Shown one piece after another: positions 39,021 through 51,500 of a stretch of 64,000 bases of DNA. Below the pieces are notes generated by a model. That model worked only from the letters and a program-made list of their open reading frames with translations, was not told the origin of the DNA and did no database searches. This DNA is from Patiria pectinifera (Eukaryota; Echinodermata; Asteroidea; Valvatida; Asterinidae). The DNA is taken from assembly GCA_029964075.1 (NCBI GenBank), contig CM057135.1:29253366-29317365 (forward strand), read 5' to 3'. Within the stretch, counting starts at the first letter, position 1. Each line of letters opens with the position of its first letter. The position numbers were made by a program, and so were the translations under genes.

Positions 39021-39183
39021 CACCCACTTATTATTATCCCAATTATTATCCAAAGGCGATTCGTCGTGGCGAAATTACCCTAAAATCAAATCATCTTGTC
39101 AACTTTTGTTTCAACAACACAAAAGGACAATATTTCTTGACACCGTTCAAGCTAGTCAGCCAAACAAGAACAACAAAGTCGAG
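39013..39183 (+). CDS. Candidate first coding exon of an unidentified gene, possibly a mitochondrial protein
   Basis: ATG in AAAGATGGCGGC opens 57 codons beginning MAATHLLLSQLLSKGDSSWR, rich in Leu, Ser, Lys and Arg with few acidic residues, like a mitochondrial targeting peptide. It ends KVE at a usable donor, GAG|gtaaat (39184). Phase 0 continuations exist at 43280 (after ttcttattttatag), giving GTGPYSKQLPNVLHVGTVPG and a stop at 43351, and at about 40159. Neither is decisive. I do not recognise the protein. The frame also extends upstream of the ATG, so openness alone is weak support; the motif cluster and donor are the main arguments. It is unlikely to belong to the KLHL gene, which has its own start codon. 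Confidence 0.3.
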
Positions 39184-41175
39184 GTAAATATTTGGACGTT
39201 TGAGTTCATTTTCTGAGTGCTCTTTCACAATGAATGGCCGATCCGGTTGCTCGTTCACTGTAAGTGGCCGATGTAAAATGTAGCGTGATCCCTCTTCAAG
39301 GAGAGTGTAGTGACCTGGGACATACATTTTGTAAAGCTTCCATGGCGAATAAAGGAGGTCAGTTCTCAGTATTCGGGCATGCAACTTGGGAATTGCAAGC
39401 TTTACAAGATTTTCTAGTGGTGTTTTTTAGAGTTTTTAGCCTTATTTTTTTTACGGCATGTAAGAAAAAAAGGAAATCAGTGGATCCGAGGAAAAGTTGT
39501 AGAAGAATCCATGTCTCTCTTTCCTCGAAAGGCAGAGGTACATTGTAGGAAAGACACTAAAAATTGCAAATTGATGGCCAACAAATAATTAGTCATTGCA
39601 CAACAATTTGACACTCAGTGGAAAGAAAGGTTTATATTGAAACGAACACACAGGGCGTGCTAACTTACAATGTAATTCTATGTTAACGGCTGTAACTTCT
39701 GAGTCAATGCTTTGAGTAGAGATTTTACTAGGTGGTTCTGGCATGGTTCTGGTTTCTTTTATTGTGCACATTTAGTGTGTGTGGTATTTTATTGGCCACT
39801 TGGCTGTTCAATTACAAATAGCCATAGGCCCACACATAACCACACAAGGGTAATTTCACCTGGGAAATAACGCACAAGGTCTGTATCCTGAAGGAACATT
39901 GTAACTTATGCCTCATCACATGGGAATTTGGCCAGAATGAGTGCTTTGTTATCAAAAGAATGAAAACATTTGTTGAATATCTCGTGTCTAATCAGCATCA
40001 AACTCAGACTAATTGGAAGGTTCAAATAATTGATTTCTCGTATACTTTTCAGCTTTCGAAAATCTGGACTATTTTTTTTTCCGCGGGACTGTCTGCTCAT
40101 CCCAGTTTTCAAATAAATAGTAATATTTGAACCGAAATGTCTGCGTTTTCAATTCAGGATACCCTTACTTCATTTATTTCAGCCATTACAACAGTGTAAA
40201 CAATTGGTTTCACCATGGTATCACTTCTAAATATCACATGTGTAACATCTGATGAAGCGATGTCAACCTTGAATATCTAAACAGATTTTTTTTTGTCTTT
40301 GAAGATCAATTTTGCCATAAATTGGAGGGGAAAAAATCATCACAACTTACAAGCTGATGGTACATGTACCTGGTAATATTTTTTTATTTTGTCAATTTCT
40401 ACCAATTTTCCTATGGTCACAGAAGGGAAATTTCCCAACAGTTTTCTTGGAATACAACCAACAGATGACTAATCCAAAAGGACAAACCATAAACTTAAAT
40501 TGTCTGCTGCAACATAATCCCCCACGGCATGCCAGAACACGAAGCCATTACACACCTACTACCCCTGCATTATTAGGCAGTCTTTGGCAATACAAACAAT
40601 AAGGGCCAGTTAAAAGGCCAACACCACAATTGACACCTCTTTTCCTGTCCCTATTCTTAAACACAAACCCCAAGTGTTTTCAGGACACAGGATACAAAGG
40701 GCTTGTATTGTGGATGGGGGGGGGGGTATGGGTCCATGACCTAACCACAGGGTGGGCCATTTGGGGGTGAACTCATCCAGCTGAAATGTAGAGTGCACAG
40801 GGCCCTGTGATGAGAATGATCTGAACATAACACACGAGCAGTGAGGATAGGAGCATGCACATCTAAATTTCTGTGAGTGTTCCTGTTACTTGTTAGTCTT
40901 ATACATACCTGTGCGTTTTGCATATTTGCTGAAGGTACGTTTATGCACTCTTGAGAATTTGATGAAGTTCTTATTACTATTTTTCTGTGAACATGTGTGA
41001 GCATATGCTGTGTGTTTTTGTGAAGGTAAATTTGTGGTTCATGATCATTCCATGGAGGTAGGGATAGATTTTACTATATCAGTACATACGTGAACATCCA
41101 TGATCTCGCCCTTGAAAATTAATAATAAATAAAAATATGTTGGCTTGTATAAAATTTTCTAAAAGTACCAAGTAA

Positions 41176-41551
41176 GGCCCAAAAAAAAGAATATTCGGTC
41201 TCTGGTCAGACCAAAGTTCCGGAATTGACGCGGCTTCTTTTTTTTCTTTTTTTTCTTGTTTTTTTTTCCTTCAAGCTTGGATTGTACAGACAAGGTGGGG
41301 TACTATTTTGCTTTTTTGGTGTCCTCATGTACATTGGTGTCCTTCATAATTTGCTTTGGTGCTCTCGATCATTTGCTGTGGTGCTATTTCCCATTCCTTG
41401 GTGCTCTTTGGTAAAAGAAATTGAGGAGGTGCGGCAATAGAGGGCGCTGTTGGAGCTACCACAGAACATTTAGGGGAAAAAAAAGATTGACGCGCATGAT
41501 TAAAATCGACGCGCGCGCTGACCAGAGACCGACTTATTTGTTTTTTTGGCC
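41176..41551. mobile_element. Harbinger-like MITE with TAA flanks
   Basis: The inverted ends GGCCCAAAAAAAAG...TCGGTCTCTGGTCAG and ...CTGACCAGAGACCGA...TTTTTTTGGCC match over about 34 bases. Both ends are bordered by TAA (41173-41175 and 41552-41554), a 3-bp TWA duplication as expected for PIF/Harbinger. The interior is T-rich with a TTTGGTGCTC-like tandem motif and one GAGGGCGCTG word. Non-coding. The superfamily assignment rests on TIR style and TSD only. Confidence 0.7.
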
Positions 41552-43806
41552 TAAAAGAAACATGATCTACAGCCCTGTTCCATCTTCATGATCTTATTCT
41601 GGTCATTCATTTTCCAAAATCATTCATGGAACAGCACTCAGATGCAAATAACATTTTTCTTCGAACCGAGTCAACCAACCTACAAAAATTTAACAATTTA
41701 ACACTAATTTGCCCCATTCATTTTGCTTTTGAAAACTGCTTTTTAATTTAGACGGTCAGTTTCTGCAACTTGTCCATACTTCAGAACTATGAGTCTGCTC
41801 AAGGTTGTGTCCTGTTCATATGTTGTACAGATTACTGGTTTTTAATTACCCAGTGAAACCCATCTGGTCACCACAGGGTGTGGGCTGGGTCATGGGTAAT
41901 TGGCTATCTAGTATCAGATTTTACCAGCATTGATACCGTATGAACTTTGTCGGGCCCATTGTTAGGCCATAGGCTGAATCCTAGAAATGTCTGTAAACTT
42001 TTCTAGTTCTACAGGTCTTTTTTCCCTCCAAGTAGATCTACTTTGCATACATGTTACCATGGTTACATGGATTCCAATCACTCCTTGTACACCACTGACA
42101 CAGGTACCGTAATTTTGCAGGATGCTTGAAACTATTATGCACTTACAGTCAAGTTAGGTACATGTATTTCGTTATAATTTAATAGATTTGTTTTTCGATG
42201 GTTGCAAATGTTTTATACTACCTTTAAGTCCTATCCCAGAATTAACAGAGCATTTCAAACTTGCTCCTTGTCTGGGCTGGCTATAATTGACAGCAACAAC
42301 AAAATCATCTCACTGCTTGACCCAGCTCCATGTACCTCAAATAGCATCCATCCCAGCGATAGGTTAACTAGACAGCCAGGTTCATGGTAGGCAGGCCAAG
42401 GCCGGACGAAGACAGGCTTGGGGTGGGGAATCAGAAGAAAAAAATCTGAGTTGCAAGATGCGACAAACTTGTGGCTTGGGATGATGAGTGCCATCCTCAA
42501 AATTCTTGAGGGAAGCGGTAATGGGTTTTTGGAATACTTTGGGTTTGGGGGCCTGTCTGTTTATGGAAAGATATTTTATTACCAGTGCCAGTTATTTTAA
42601 TGGCATTAACAAATCGTGATGGGATTTCTATGAGAACCCTTCACATGGTGATTTTTGTTTTCTTTTTTGAAATAATGTAAATCTGGTGTTTTTGCATGAG
42701 AGCCATTATAAGAAGCTTCATTAATTTATAAAAAAATTAGGTGGTGGTTGTCGAAATTAAGTACAAACCAGCACTGGAAAGTGCTCATTTTAAGTTTGGT
42801 GTGGTATGAAAACTTGGATAAGTTTTAAGAGAGTTTGCACTACATTGTATGTGATGGGGTTTCTTGTTGACAAGTCTCTTCCCAATGTTTCAGAAGCAGA
42901 TACGCGGGCTTTATATTGTAGGGCCCCTCTTTAGTTTTGATCAAATCAGAGTGAAAGGTGTTGTTTTTTTATCATTGCAACCTAAAGCAGACTTCTCTTA
43001 TTTCTAATGACATCAGTTTTGGTAATTTTGAACGGTTTCTTGCGGTAGAAAATGAGATTGTCTCATGCGTTGTACAGTTGGTGCCATGGGAATCAACATG
43101 GTTTTGCGTGTTCACTGTACATTGCGGTGTTTGCATCGTTGCTTTACCCCAAAACTTCCCTCAAAAAATTAAAAACCTGCCCTCTATCCTAAGGCATACC
43201 TGCTGGTTTGTAATGTCGCTAAATAAATTGGCAAGCCCAATAACCTAAAAGTGTCTTCTTTTTTGTTCTTATTTTATAGGGAACTGGGCCCTACTCTAAA
43301 CAATTGCCAAATGTTCTACATGTAGGAACAGTCCCAGGGATCGATTTATAAGAAATATTTTTTTTTACTCCAGAGGAGAAATTCCATTGTGGGTAGTAAA
43401 GAAATTCAAAAATATCACCGAAAGCAAGGGTTTCATTCCGCTAGCCAAAATTTTTATTCAAGCATGTAAGCTCTAAACAGGTATATTATCAGGGATAACG
43501 ATCGGCAAGAATGCCAGCGGCAAATGAACCTGTGTGATGCGTCGTCCTAGGATTCATTAATTAAAACAGAGACGTGCCGTGGCATGTTCAGTATGGGATG
43601 GGTGGTGTCATAATAGTGACTATGTAATGAACATCCGTCATTTGACAAATCTGAACACGTACGCGCTTGTAATAGGTGTATTTTTAAATGAATGTCTACA
43701 GGCTTGTATGCATGATGCATGCTTGTATGCAGATTTATGTGTATGTACGTAGTGTAAATCGCGTGCAAACTATGACTAAACAAACAAACACATGATGTCT
43801 AGCATG

Positions 43807-43857
43807 TACATTGTACATGTACATGTGTGTACATGTCTCATGTACATGTACAATGTA
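43807..43857. repeat. Palindrome built of TACATGTA words
   Basis: Two 19-base arms (TACATTGTACATGTACATG and its exact reverse complement) are separated by 13 bases. It probably grew from local TACATG-rich simple sequence. TACATGTA words are also frequent elsewhere in the window. Confidence 0.85.
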
Positions 43858-44060
43858 TGTCTGTGCGCAAAGTGTGAGAGAGTTCAGATACAAGTATTAA
43901 TTCATGGAAAAAACAATTGCAATTTAGGCCTGAACTTCATGAAGATGTCTTTAAATTGTTTAAGTGTTCAGAAAAAAAGCAAATATAAGCTGAAAATCAT
44001 TTCAGCTTGTAATTTTGCTTTTGCTGACCATTTCTTTCATGTAAATTATCCAGGTTTTTT

Positions 44061-44095
44061 TAGGTTGTGGGTTCGAGTCCCACCCAAGTAACATG
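44061..44095 (+). repeat. tRNA-like fragment, possible SINE relic
   Basis: GGTTGTGGGTTCGAGTCCCACC is a near-perfect tRNA T-arm and acceptor 3' side with the B-box GGTTCGAGTCC, then AAGTAACATG and a T-run. No A-box is seen in the 70 bases upstream, so it is not a working tRNA gene. Confidence 0.4.
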
Positions 44096-45148
44096 TGATT
44101 TTTTTCTCGCATGCCCTCAGACTATGAGTATACATTGTTCATAAAATACTTTGGCGAAGGGCAAGACCCGATATACAGTTTACATACATCTCCCCAACGC
44201 AGATTTTGAATAAAAAGTGAGGAATTTTTTGCTGTTCAGTACTTACTGTAATAAATAAAAGTATCCATGACATACTTATTTCCTTTTTTTCACTAGGAAT
44301 TCAAGTGATTACCCCTCTTATTAATAAAGTTGGTTCATGTAATGTTAATGCTTTCTTGAGTCAGCCACAACAAAAATGTGGCATTCAGATCAGAAATTCT
44401 TCGCTTAATGATCCTTCGCTTTAATCTCATCAGTGATGTTATGATGATGAATTTCTGACATGTTTATGTAATCATCAAGAGAATCTGTGCTTGTGATAGC
44501 AGACGCTGTGTTAAACAGACTGTGGTCGAGGACAGACATTGGCCTAGCAGACGGATATAACAATCAATCATTTAAGATGAGCATTCATCACTAATAGATT
44601 TCATTTCACTCCCCTGAAATTTTGGTCTACCCTGGAAATGCTGCATTTTTCTGCTGGTCCTCGATCAAGCGTGTTTACATTGAGAAAGAATGGACTTATT
44701 TTGCATTCACAGTCGTGTTGTTTTCATGACTGTTTATTTTGTTCACTCGCAGATTGTGGCGTGATGCACTGCACAGCCCAACATCAGGGGACAGATTGCT
44801 GTGACTGGGAGCAATGTGCAGTTGTACATCGTCACATCTGGACGCCAGTGTAAGAGGAGACTACTCACATATCTTGGGATGAGTTGAACGAGGAGGTCGT
44901 CAATCGTTATGACTGCTCGTCCAAACTCGGATCGAAAGCAATACATCATCGGGAGTGGTTACTGTTACACAAGACTTCAAAATTGATGTCCCGAGTATGT
45001 CAAGTGAAGAAAGGGGATTCAGTGAAGAAACACCGCTGCCAAATGTGATAGACATCCCTGCGTCGTGTTTCTGAACCAAATGTATCTTTGAAAGTCTTGG
45101 GCGTATTCATGGACAAATTCGTAATGTTTCTGAATCCTAGTCGCAGGT

Positions 45149-45200
45149 GACGTATCTTTTCAAACTCTGAGTGACAGAGTATCTTTTCAAACTCTGAAAA
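45149..45200 (+). repeat. Tandem duplication in KLHL 5' UTR
   Basis: GTATCTTTTCAAACTCTGA occurs twice in tandem, about 31 bases apart, ending just before the start codon. The second copy supplies the in-frame TGA that fixes the start. Confidence 0.8.
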
Positions 45201-45206
45201 CTTGCC

Positions 45207-45516
45207 ATGATGATGGACTTTGACGAGTTAGACGTCGGCTGCAACGCGGACTTCACCCTCCACCGCGCCAACGAGCACTACAGCAGCCAGGCGCTGCGGC
45301 TGATGCACGACTTGCGCCAGTCGCGCAAGCTCTGCGACATCCGCTTGCGCGTCGCAGGGCAGGAGATACTGGGTCACCGGGTGGTGCTGGCCGCGTTCAG
45401 CCCGTACTTCTACGCCATGTTCACCGGGGATATGTTGGAGGCTAGCCAATCGGAGGTGGTCATGAAACAGGTGGATCCCAGATCGGTGGAGCTGCTTGTG
45501 GAGTATGCATACACAG
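45207..45516 (+). CDS. KLHL exon 1: start and most of BTB domain
   Basis: Residues 1-103. A short N-terminal leader ([20 protein letters not shown]) is followed by the BTB core: [18 protein letters not shown], then [20 protein letters not shown], and [11 protein letters not shown]. The HRVVLAAxSPYFxAMF motif is diagnostic. The exon is much GC-richer than its surroundings. The donor is G|gtagaa, leaving in phase 1. Confidence 0.98.
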
Positions 45517-48500
45517 GTAGAAATGTTACAATGTATTACAATGTTACTTACATACATTGTATTACATTATTACATACATTGTATACATTGCATTACAATG
45601 TTTATACATTGCTATACATTGTATTTATTTCCTGATGAATTAAACCATACAGTGCTGGGGAGGTTGTTTTGGGCTGTACAGAGAAAAATAGAAAAAGGCA
45701 TTTAACTTTGCTGAATTTTCATTTTTGACAAAGATTCAAATATTCCTGTTTTTATGGAATACTTGGATATATTGAACAAAGCTACAGAAAGCTGAACACT
45801 ATCGCCATAGAAACCAATGATTCAGATCCCCAAATAGAAAGTGACAAAACACAAGTTTGTTATCAAACATTTGGTCATTTGTCTCGTTTGATCTCTCCTT
45901 GTTTCCTTTCCAAGTATTTGATTTAAAATTACAGCATTCATACATGTACATTTGGTACAAACGAATATTCATATTTTGATATTTGGCACAACCAAAAAAA
46001 AGACTGATTTTACTAATTGTTAACACAAAAATAACCGAGGGTGCCATAGTTTCAAGCCCAAGAGAAACCTCCAATAAACAACGTATCTTGGGGACGTTTT
46101 TTTAATGAAACCATTAATATGCATGCAAACGCTTGGCAGTATACAGCCAGGGTATAGGGACCCATCAGGCGTGAAGCCTCCATGCTTGTCGAATGTCTTC
46201 ATCACTGAAGTGTTCTTCATGTACAGCCAAGTGACTGAACATTGAAAAGGTCACTATCCCGCTCAGCAAGATTGTCCCTCCATGACAAAGTTTGCTAATT
46301 TTGGGCTTCCATTTTAATACTGGATTGTATTTTTGGTTGTGATTTTATCAACGCTTGCGAATAGACAAGAACTCCTGTTCTGTTTTTTTGTTTGATGTTT
46401 GTTTGCTTGGGTTTTTTTGTTTTTTTTGGTTTTTTTAATTGGGAGAAATATATAAATGTAATAAGCAACAATACGGGCGATTCCCAATAGTGCGCCTCCA
46501 AGAGTTTGCAACGCGTTGGCCAATCACAATGCGCAAAATCTGTCGACCCAACGCCCGTTTGGAAAAGGTCGACTGATTTCGCGCATTGTGATTGGCCAAC
46601 GCGCTGCAAACTCTTGGAGGCGCACTATTGGGAATCGCCCGTATTGATTAACAATACATAAATTCATATTAATGTACACCAGACAGGAGGGAGACATTTC
46701 AATGTCTCCCTCGTGTCACAACAGCTATTTAGAAGAAATATTATATTAGAGAAAATAGGCTAGATCGATTGCTCGTTGTCCAAAACATACATGTACCAAA
46801 ATGTGCGGGCTAGGATAGGGAAAATTGGGGTTAGGGGTCATTAAAGTTGAAAAAGGAAAAAAAAATTGTGCACAAACCTATGGGAATGTCCCCCTAAGAC
46901 ACCATTTCCCGTAATTGTAATTATCACTATTATTTTCACGTTACTCATGTTCTGTACAGCATTTCGTTCATTTTATATATTTTTGGGAAAAGTCTGTTAG
47001 AATGTGGAAATATTTGTAGGATAAGGAAGGATCTGCTTGCTTATCACCATCTTGTCATCACTATCTTCATGCTAATAATCGTGCTACATCCCTCGTATAT
47101 GTACCGGTTCTCCTTATGATCCTCATCGTAATCATCATCACATTTTTTTTTACATCTGCCTCTTATTTCCCATCCTCATCCCCAACATTTTTTCAATCAT
47201 CTTTCCCCGTCTTGCATTTCCTCCTCCGTCCTCCAGCTCGTCTCATCCATTCTTACCCTCGCTTCATCTTTATTCCTCCCCAGGGATCTTGGAGATCCAC
47301 ATAGACACGGTCCAGTCCCTCCTGGACACGGCCGCAATGCTGCAGCTCACCGACGTACAGAAGGCGTGCTCTGAGTTCCTCAAGAGGCAACTGCACCCTG
47401 CTAACTGCCTAGGTGAGGACTGGTATGCCAGTCTATGTCAGCACTTCACATGTCGTTCACGTCTTTGTTTTAAGGATATGCAGAGCCCACCTTGGGCAAA
47501 TATTGATTACTTTTGGCTATTTTAAGTAAACCTCTTGTGTTAACTAATAGAAAATGAGATCTAGCGATCGATGTTGTAAAAATGTGTGCCGGGTTCTGTT
47601 ATAATAGCCACAATTATGTTAGTTAGCAAGGTTGACACCTTATTTTGACAATTCCAGGTGAACGCCACGCTGCTTTTGTAGATAACTGCTGTTTTAAGTT
47701 AAAGAGAAGCATTATCTTGCGTGAAGAAATGTTATGTTGGAAAGATATGAATTTAAGGGAAAATCCATTTTCGAGTAAAAGGCATTTAACTTTGTTTCCG
47801 ATCGAAACAATTCTGGATTCTCTTAAAGGGCATTCAGTGTCTTTTATTATATTCTTATTTCAGTTCCACAGGATGAAGTCACTCTTTAAAAAAGTGTTTA
47901 TTCTTTCACTTTGTTGACCCATGGTCAGTTTAACAACTCATTGGTCGCACTAGGAAGTGACGTATCATATGCACAAAGTCCATTGACGATCCATCACTTC
48001 GTGGTGTGCCCTATGAACTGTACTAATTTTTACTGCAACAAACTCCTTATTCTTAAATTCCCTTATTGTTAGGCATTTCAACACAGTTCTAATGTTATTT
48101 TAAAACTTTGATTGAAATCGTGCTACAGTTTTGGAATAATGAATCAGTTTCTTTATGGTTCGTTGACCTTATTGTGTAATGGCCTGTCTCATTTCAGGAA
48201 TTTGAACCATTGCTAAACTTGTTCTTTGACGTCGCCTCTCATTTCAGGGATCCGCAACTTTGCCGACGCCCACACCTGCACGGACCTAGTGGAAGCCTCG
48301 GGCAAATTCGCCGAGCGCCACTTCACCGAAGTCGCCAACGAGGAGGAATTCCTTCAACTCCCCAAACCCCAGCTGGCCGAGTTGCTCCAATGCGAGGACC
48401 TGAACGTTCGCAGTGAGGAAGAGGTGTACAAAGCCATCATGCGCTGGGTCTACCACGACAAGGAGGCGCGGCGCGGGGAGATCGCGGAGCTACTGCGCTC

Positions 48501-51500
48501 CATCCGCATGCCGCTCTTATCCCCGCGGTTCTTGGTGGACACGGTGGAAGCGGAGGAGCTGATCAAGCAGGACATCAAGTGCAGGGATTTGCTGGACGAG
48601 GCGAAGAACTACCACATGTTGCCGGACCGGCGGACGCGGATGCAGCAGGAGAGGATTAAACCGCGGAGGTCTACAGTGGGTGAGTGGTTGCTGAGGGGAG
48701 GGGCAGGGTCTTGTGGTTAGGGTCGATGGTTAAGCCCTGTAGGTATGGCTTTAGACAGTGCCATGGTCCAGTTGTCATGGTCTGAGTTCTACTGATATCC
48801 AGTAGATAAAACTTTAATATTGGCTACAACCCAACTGTAAAATAAGAGCTCACTTTTAGTGGGTCATTCTGTAAATTTGGTGGACAAAGCGTGACATTTT
48901 TCCTATCTCCGCAACCTCTGATCTTTGGAACTTGCCATTCAAGTATCGTTACGAATGACTTTATACAATTATCTTTTTAATAAATGTCTAAAGATGTAAA
49001 ATAAAAGAAAAAATACATAGTTTGCTGTTCATAATCCTCTTGGAGGACGACTGCATTAAGGAGTCCAATCCATCCGAAATTATAAAATCACAGACGTCAG
49101 ATAAAACAGGGTCAGGAAAAAAAACGTCAACCTTAAACAAGCTTAAACCTTTACCCTAAAACTTTCCTACTAATACCCTGAAAAGTGAAAACAACTGTAG
49201 TCCTTCCACCCTTCTTTGCCTACCCTCATTAATGGATCCGGGGGGGGGGGGGGGCCCCGATATATTTTTTTTAATCGGAGAAGCGAAGACAGCTTTTTCA
49301 GAAAATAAATTTAAAACGTTGCAGATCTACCTTGAAGCCATCAGCCACACATACCTTTTAGTTTTAATATCACAATGTGGAAATAACGCAAAATGCTATT
49401 TTTAATCCATTCCCCATTTTGAAAAGCAAGTACCCGAACCGAAACTTTGATTCCAGATCCACCTTTGATAATGACCTTTTTTGGTTGTCCCTTTTTATTC
49501 CCCGTGTGGCCTCCTGAAAATCGCTGAATTGCACGCATCCCCATGAACGGAACTTTTTGAGTTTACAAATGGTGAATATTAGTTTCTATCTGCAAAGCAC
49601 AAAGAGTCCACGTTTGAAAGAAACAAAAATTATATTCTGTGCATAAATCTTCAAAACTCTATATATAGCCATGATTTTTTTATCAAAGAAAGTCTAAAGC
49701 TTGTTTTTCACAAAACACATCCTGGTAGGCAATTGTCACGTTGTTTACTCAGTTCGTTTACCTCATCAGCTGGGACCGCACGAGTACTTTTCTCTCACTG
49801 TTTATTTGGCCCGAGGGAGTCACAATCGGCTCGTGTCGTTTTTGCCGTCCGAACAAACACAGAGAGACGGGGTTGTCATGGCAACCATTGTATCGAATGA
49901 ACATTGTTCAGCAAAACTCGTGCGCCACGTTACAATCGGTTTCGATCTCAGTGTCCCTAACTAACGTCATAAATCTTGTTTTTCCCACTTTGGTTTCTAC
50001 TGGCTTTATCAGCTTAATATAGAAATAATTAACAATAAGTAGTTTTAGGCACATTTGTTCATGTTATGTTGGAACCCAAGTTGTACATACATGTACAATT
50101 GTAAATAATGAAAGCATACAATGTAACCCTATGGCAAATTTCTCGCTGCTTGTCTTTTAATGAATTTGTTGTATGTTTTCCATACAATTAAATCGAAGGC
50201 TGGTTCAATATTTGCCGTAGTTGAAATGTGTTCAATTTCTGTGAATGCGCAGCGCCGAAACTTGACTTCACATCACAATTTGCATCTTCGCTTTAACACA
50301 TATGAACTGGCCTTAAGTCTTACATGTAAGTGTACATACTTATCACAACTAGCACAACTTTGGTTTTGACAGTTCACATGAAACATTACATTGAACTTTA
50401 TCTAGCTTTGAATTTAACTCAGAAATCAATACAAAAAAAGTTCCCTTAAGCGAGTATGCCCTATCCTCAAGCTTATTACATAATGACAGGAATTGTAACA
50501 CAGTAACACTGCCCTCAACATTTACCCAAATTGCACCAAAGTTTTTATACTTACACGGCAATATTTCCTTGTGATTTGCAGGTTCTATCTATTGCATTGG
50601 AGGAATGGACAGCACGGGTCATTCACTGAGTAGCGTTGAGCGCTACAATCTGAGTAACGGCCGAGTCAGCATTGAGGCTAGCATGAACTCACCCCGGAGC
50701 GGGGTGGGCGTGGCTGTACTGGAGGGCAAGCTGTATGCTGTAGGTGGGTGGAGAAACATAAAAAATGGGCTCCTTTTACCTTGTGCCTTGCAGATCCTTC
50801 AAATTCCGACAGGGAGGTTTGGAGGATTTTTGCAGGACTGAGAAAGGTAGAGACTTTTAACTTAACATATTAATCAACACATACAACCAGAAGTACAAGG
50901 GACGTGTCTTTAGATTCCCGCAAAATGGTGGATTTTGGAGGATTTGGTCTGGTTATCTACCCACAGTGCAAATAGAGTTAAGCTGAATGTTTCCTCTGCT
51001 GAGTCCGACAGTGGCTAGTTTCAGTTGAAGTTGTTAAAATACTTTCTCCGTCCAACTGTTGGATTCTATTGGCTTTTGGAGGAAACGTACTTTGCGGTTG
51101 TTAGCTTCTGTTGGATTCGGTTGGATTCTGGAGAGTGCCTTGTCAAAATCTGAAAGTCACTGAGGTTTTCCAAGAACTGACTCAAGTCATGAATGATTCA
51201 ATAAAAAAAAAATTGTTTATTTATGTTCTGTTTCGGAGCCAGTGACGGAATTTGAACTCGCATTCTACCGAGCCTCGAGAATTTCAGAGTGGCTCTGCAG
51301 TACTGTCCTTCCCACATCTCTCCTGAATTCCCTGTAACTCTTTTTTTCCAAAACACTCGTTCCTTTTCTTACAGGAGGCTACGACGGAAGCCAATACATG
51401 AACACTGTGGAGTGTCTGGACCCGGCCACGCGACGCTGGCATCGCATGGCCTCCATGCTCCACATCCGACGCTACCACTCTGTCGTCGCCCACGACAGGC

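Larger units (their letters stand above)
39184..45206. other. Region upstream of KLHL coding start
   Basis: No firmly supported exon. It holds the possible small exon 43280-43351, a Harbinger-like element at 41176-41551, a G11 run near 40719, a TACATG-type palindrome at 43807-43857 and a tRNA-like fragment at 44061-44095. KLHL 5'-UTR exons and promoter probably lie in this interval but cannot be placed. Confidence 0.5.
45517..47283 (+). other. KLHL intron 1 (1.8 kb)
   Basis: It contains a TACAATGT-type simple repeat right after the donor (45529-45626) and the 178-bp foldback element at 46469-46646. The acceptor is preceded by a long pyrimidine tract at about 47150-47283. Confidence 0.8.
50744..51374 (+). 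other. KLHL intron 4 (0.6 kb)
   Basis: It contains a 40-base segment (50811-50850) similar to 38751-38790, and a tRNA-like fragment on the minus strand at about 51235-51295. A TTGGATTCTG-type short repetition lies at about 51055-51130. Confidence 0.6.

Noticed and set aside
44061..44095. tRNA gene
   Set aside because: Only the T-arm side is tRNA-like; no A-box, anticodon arm or acceptor 5' strand can be built.
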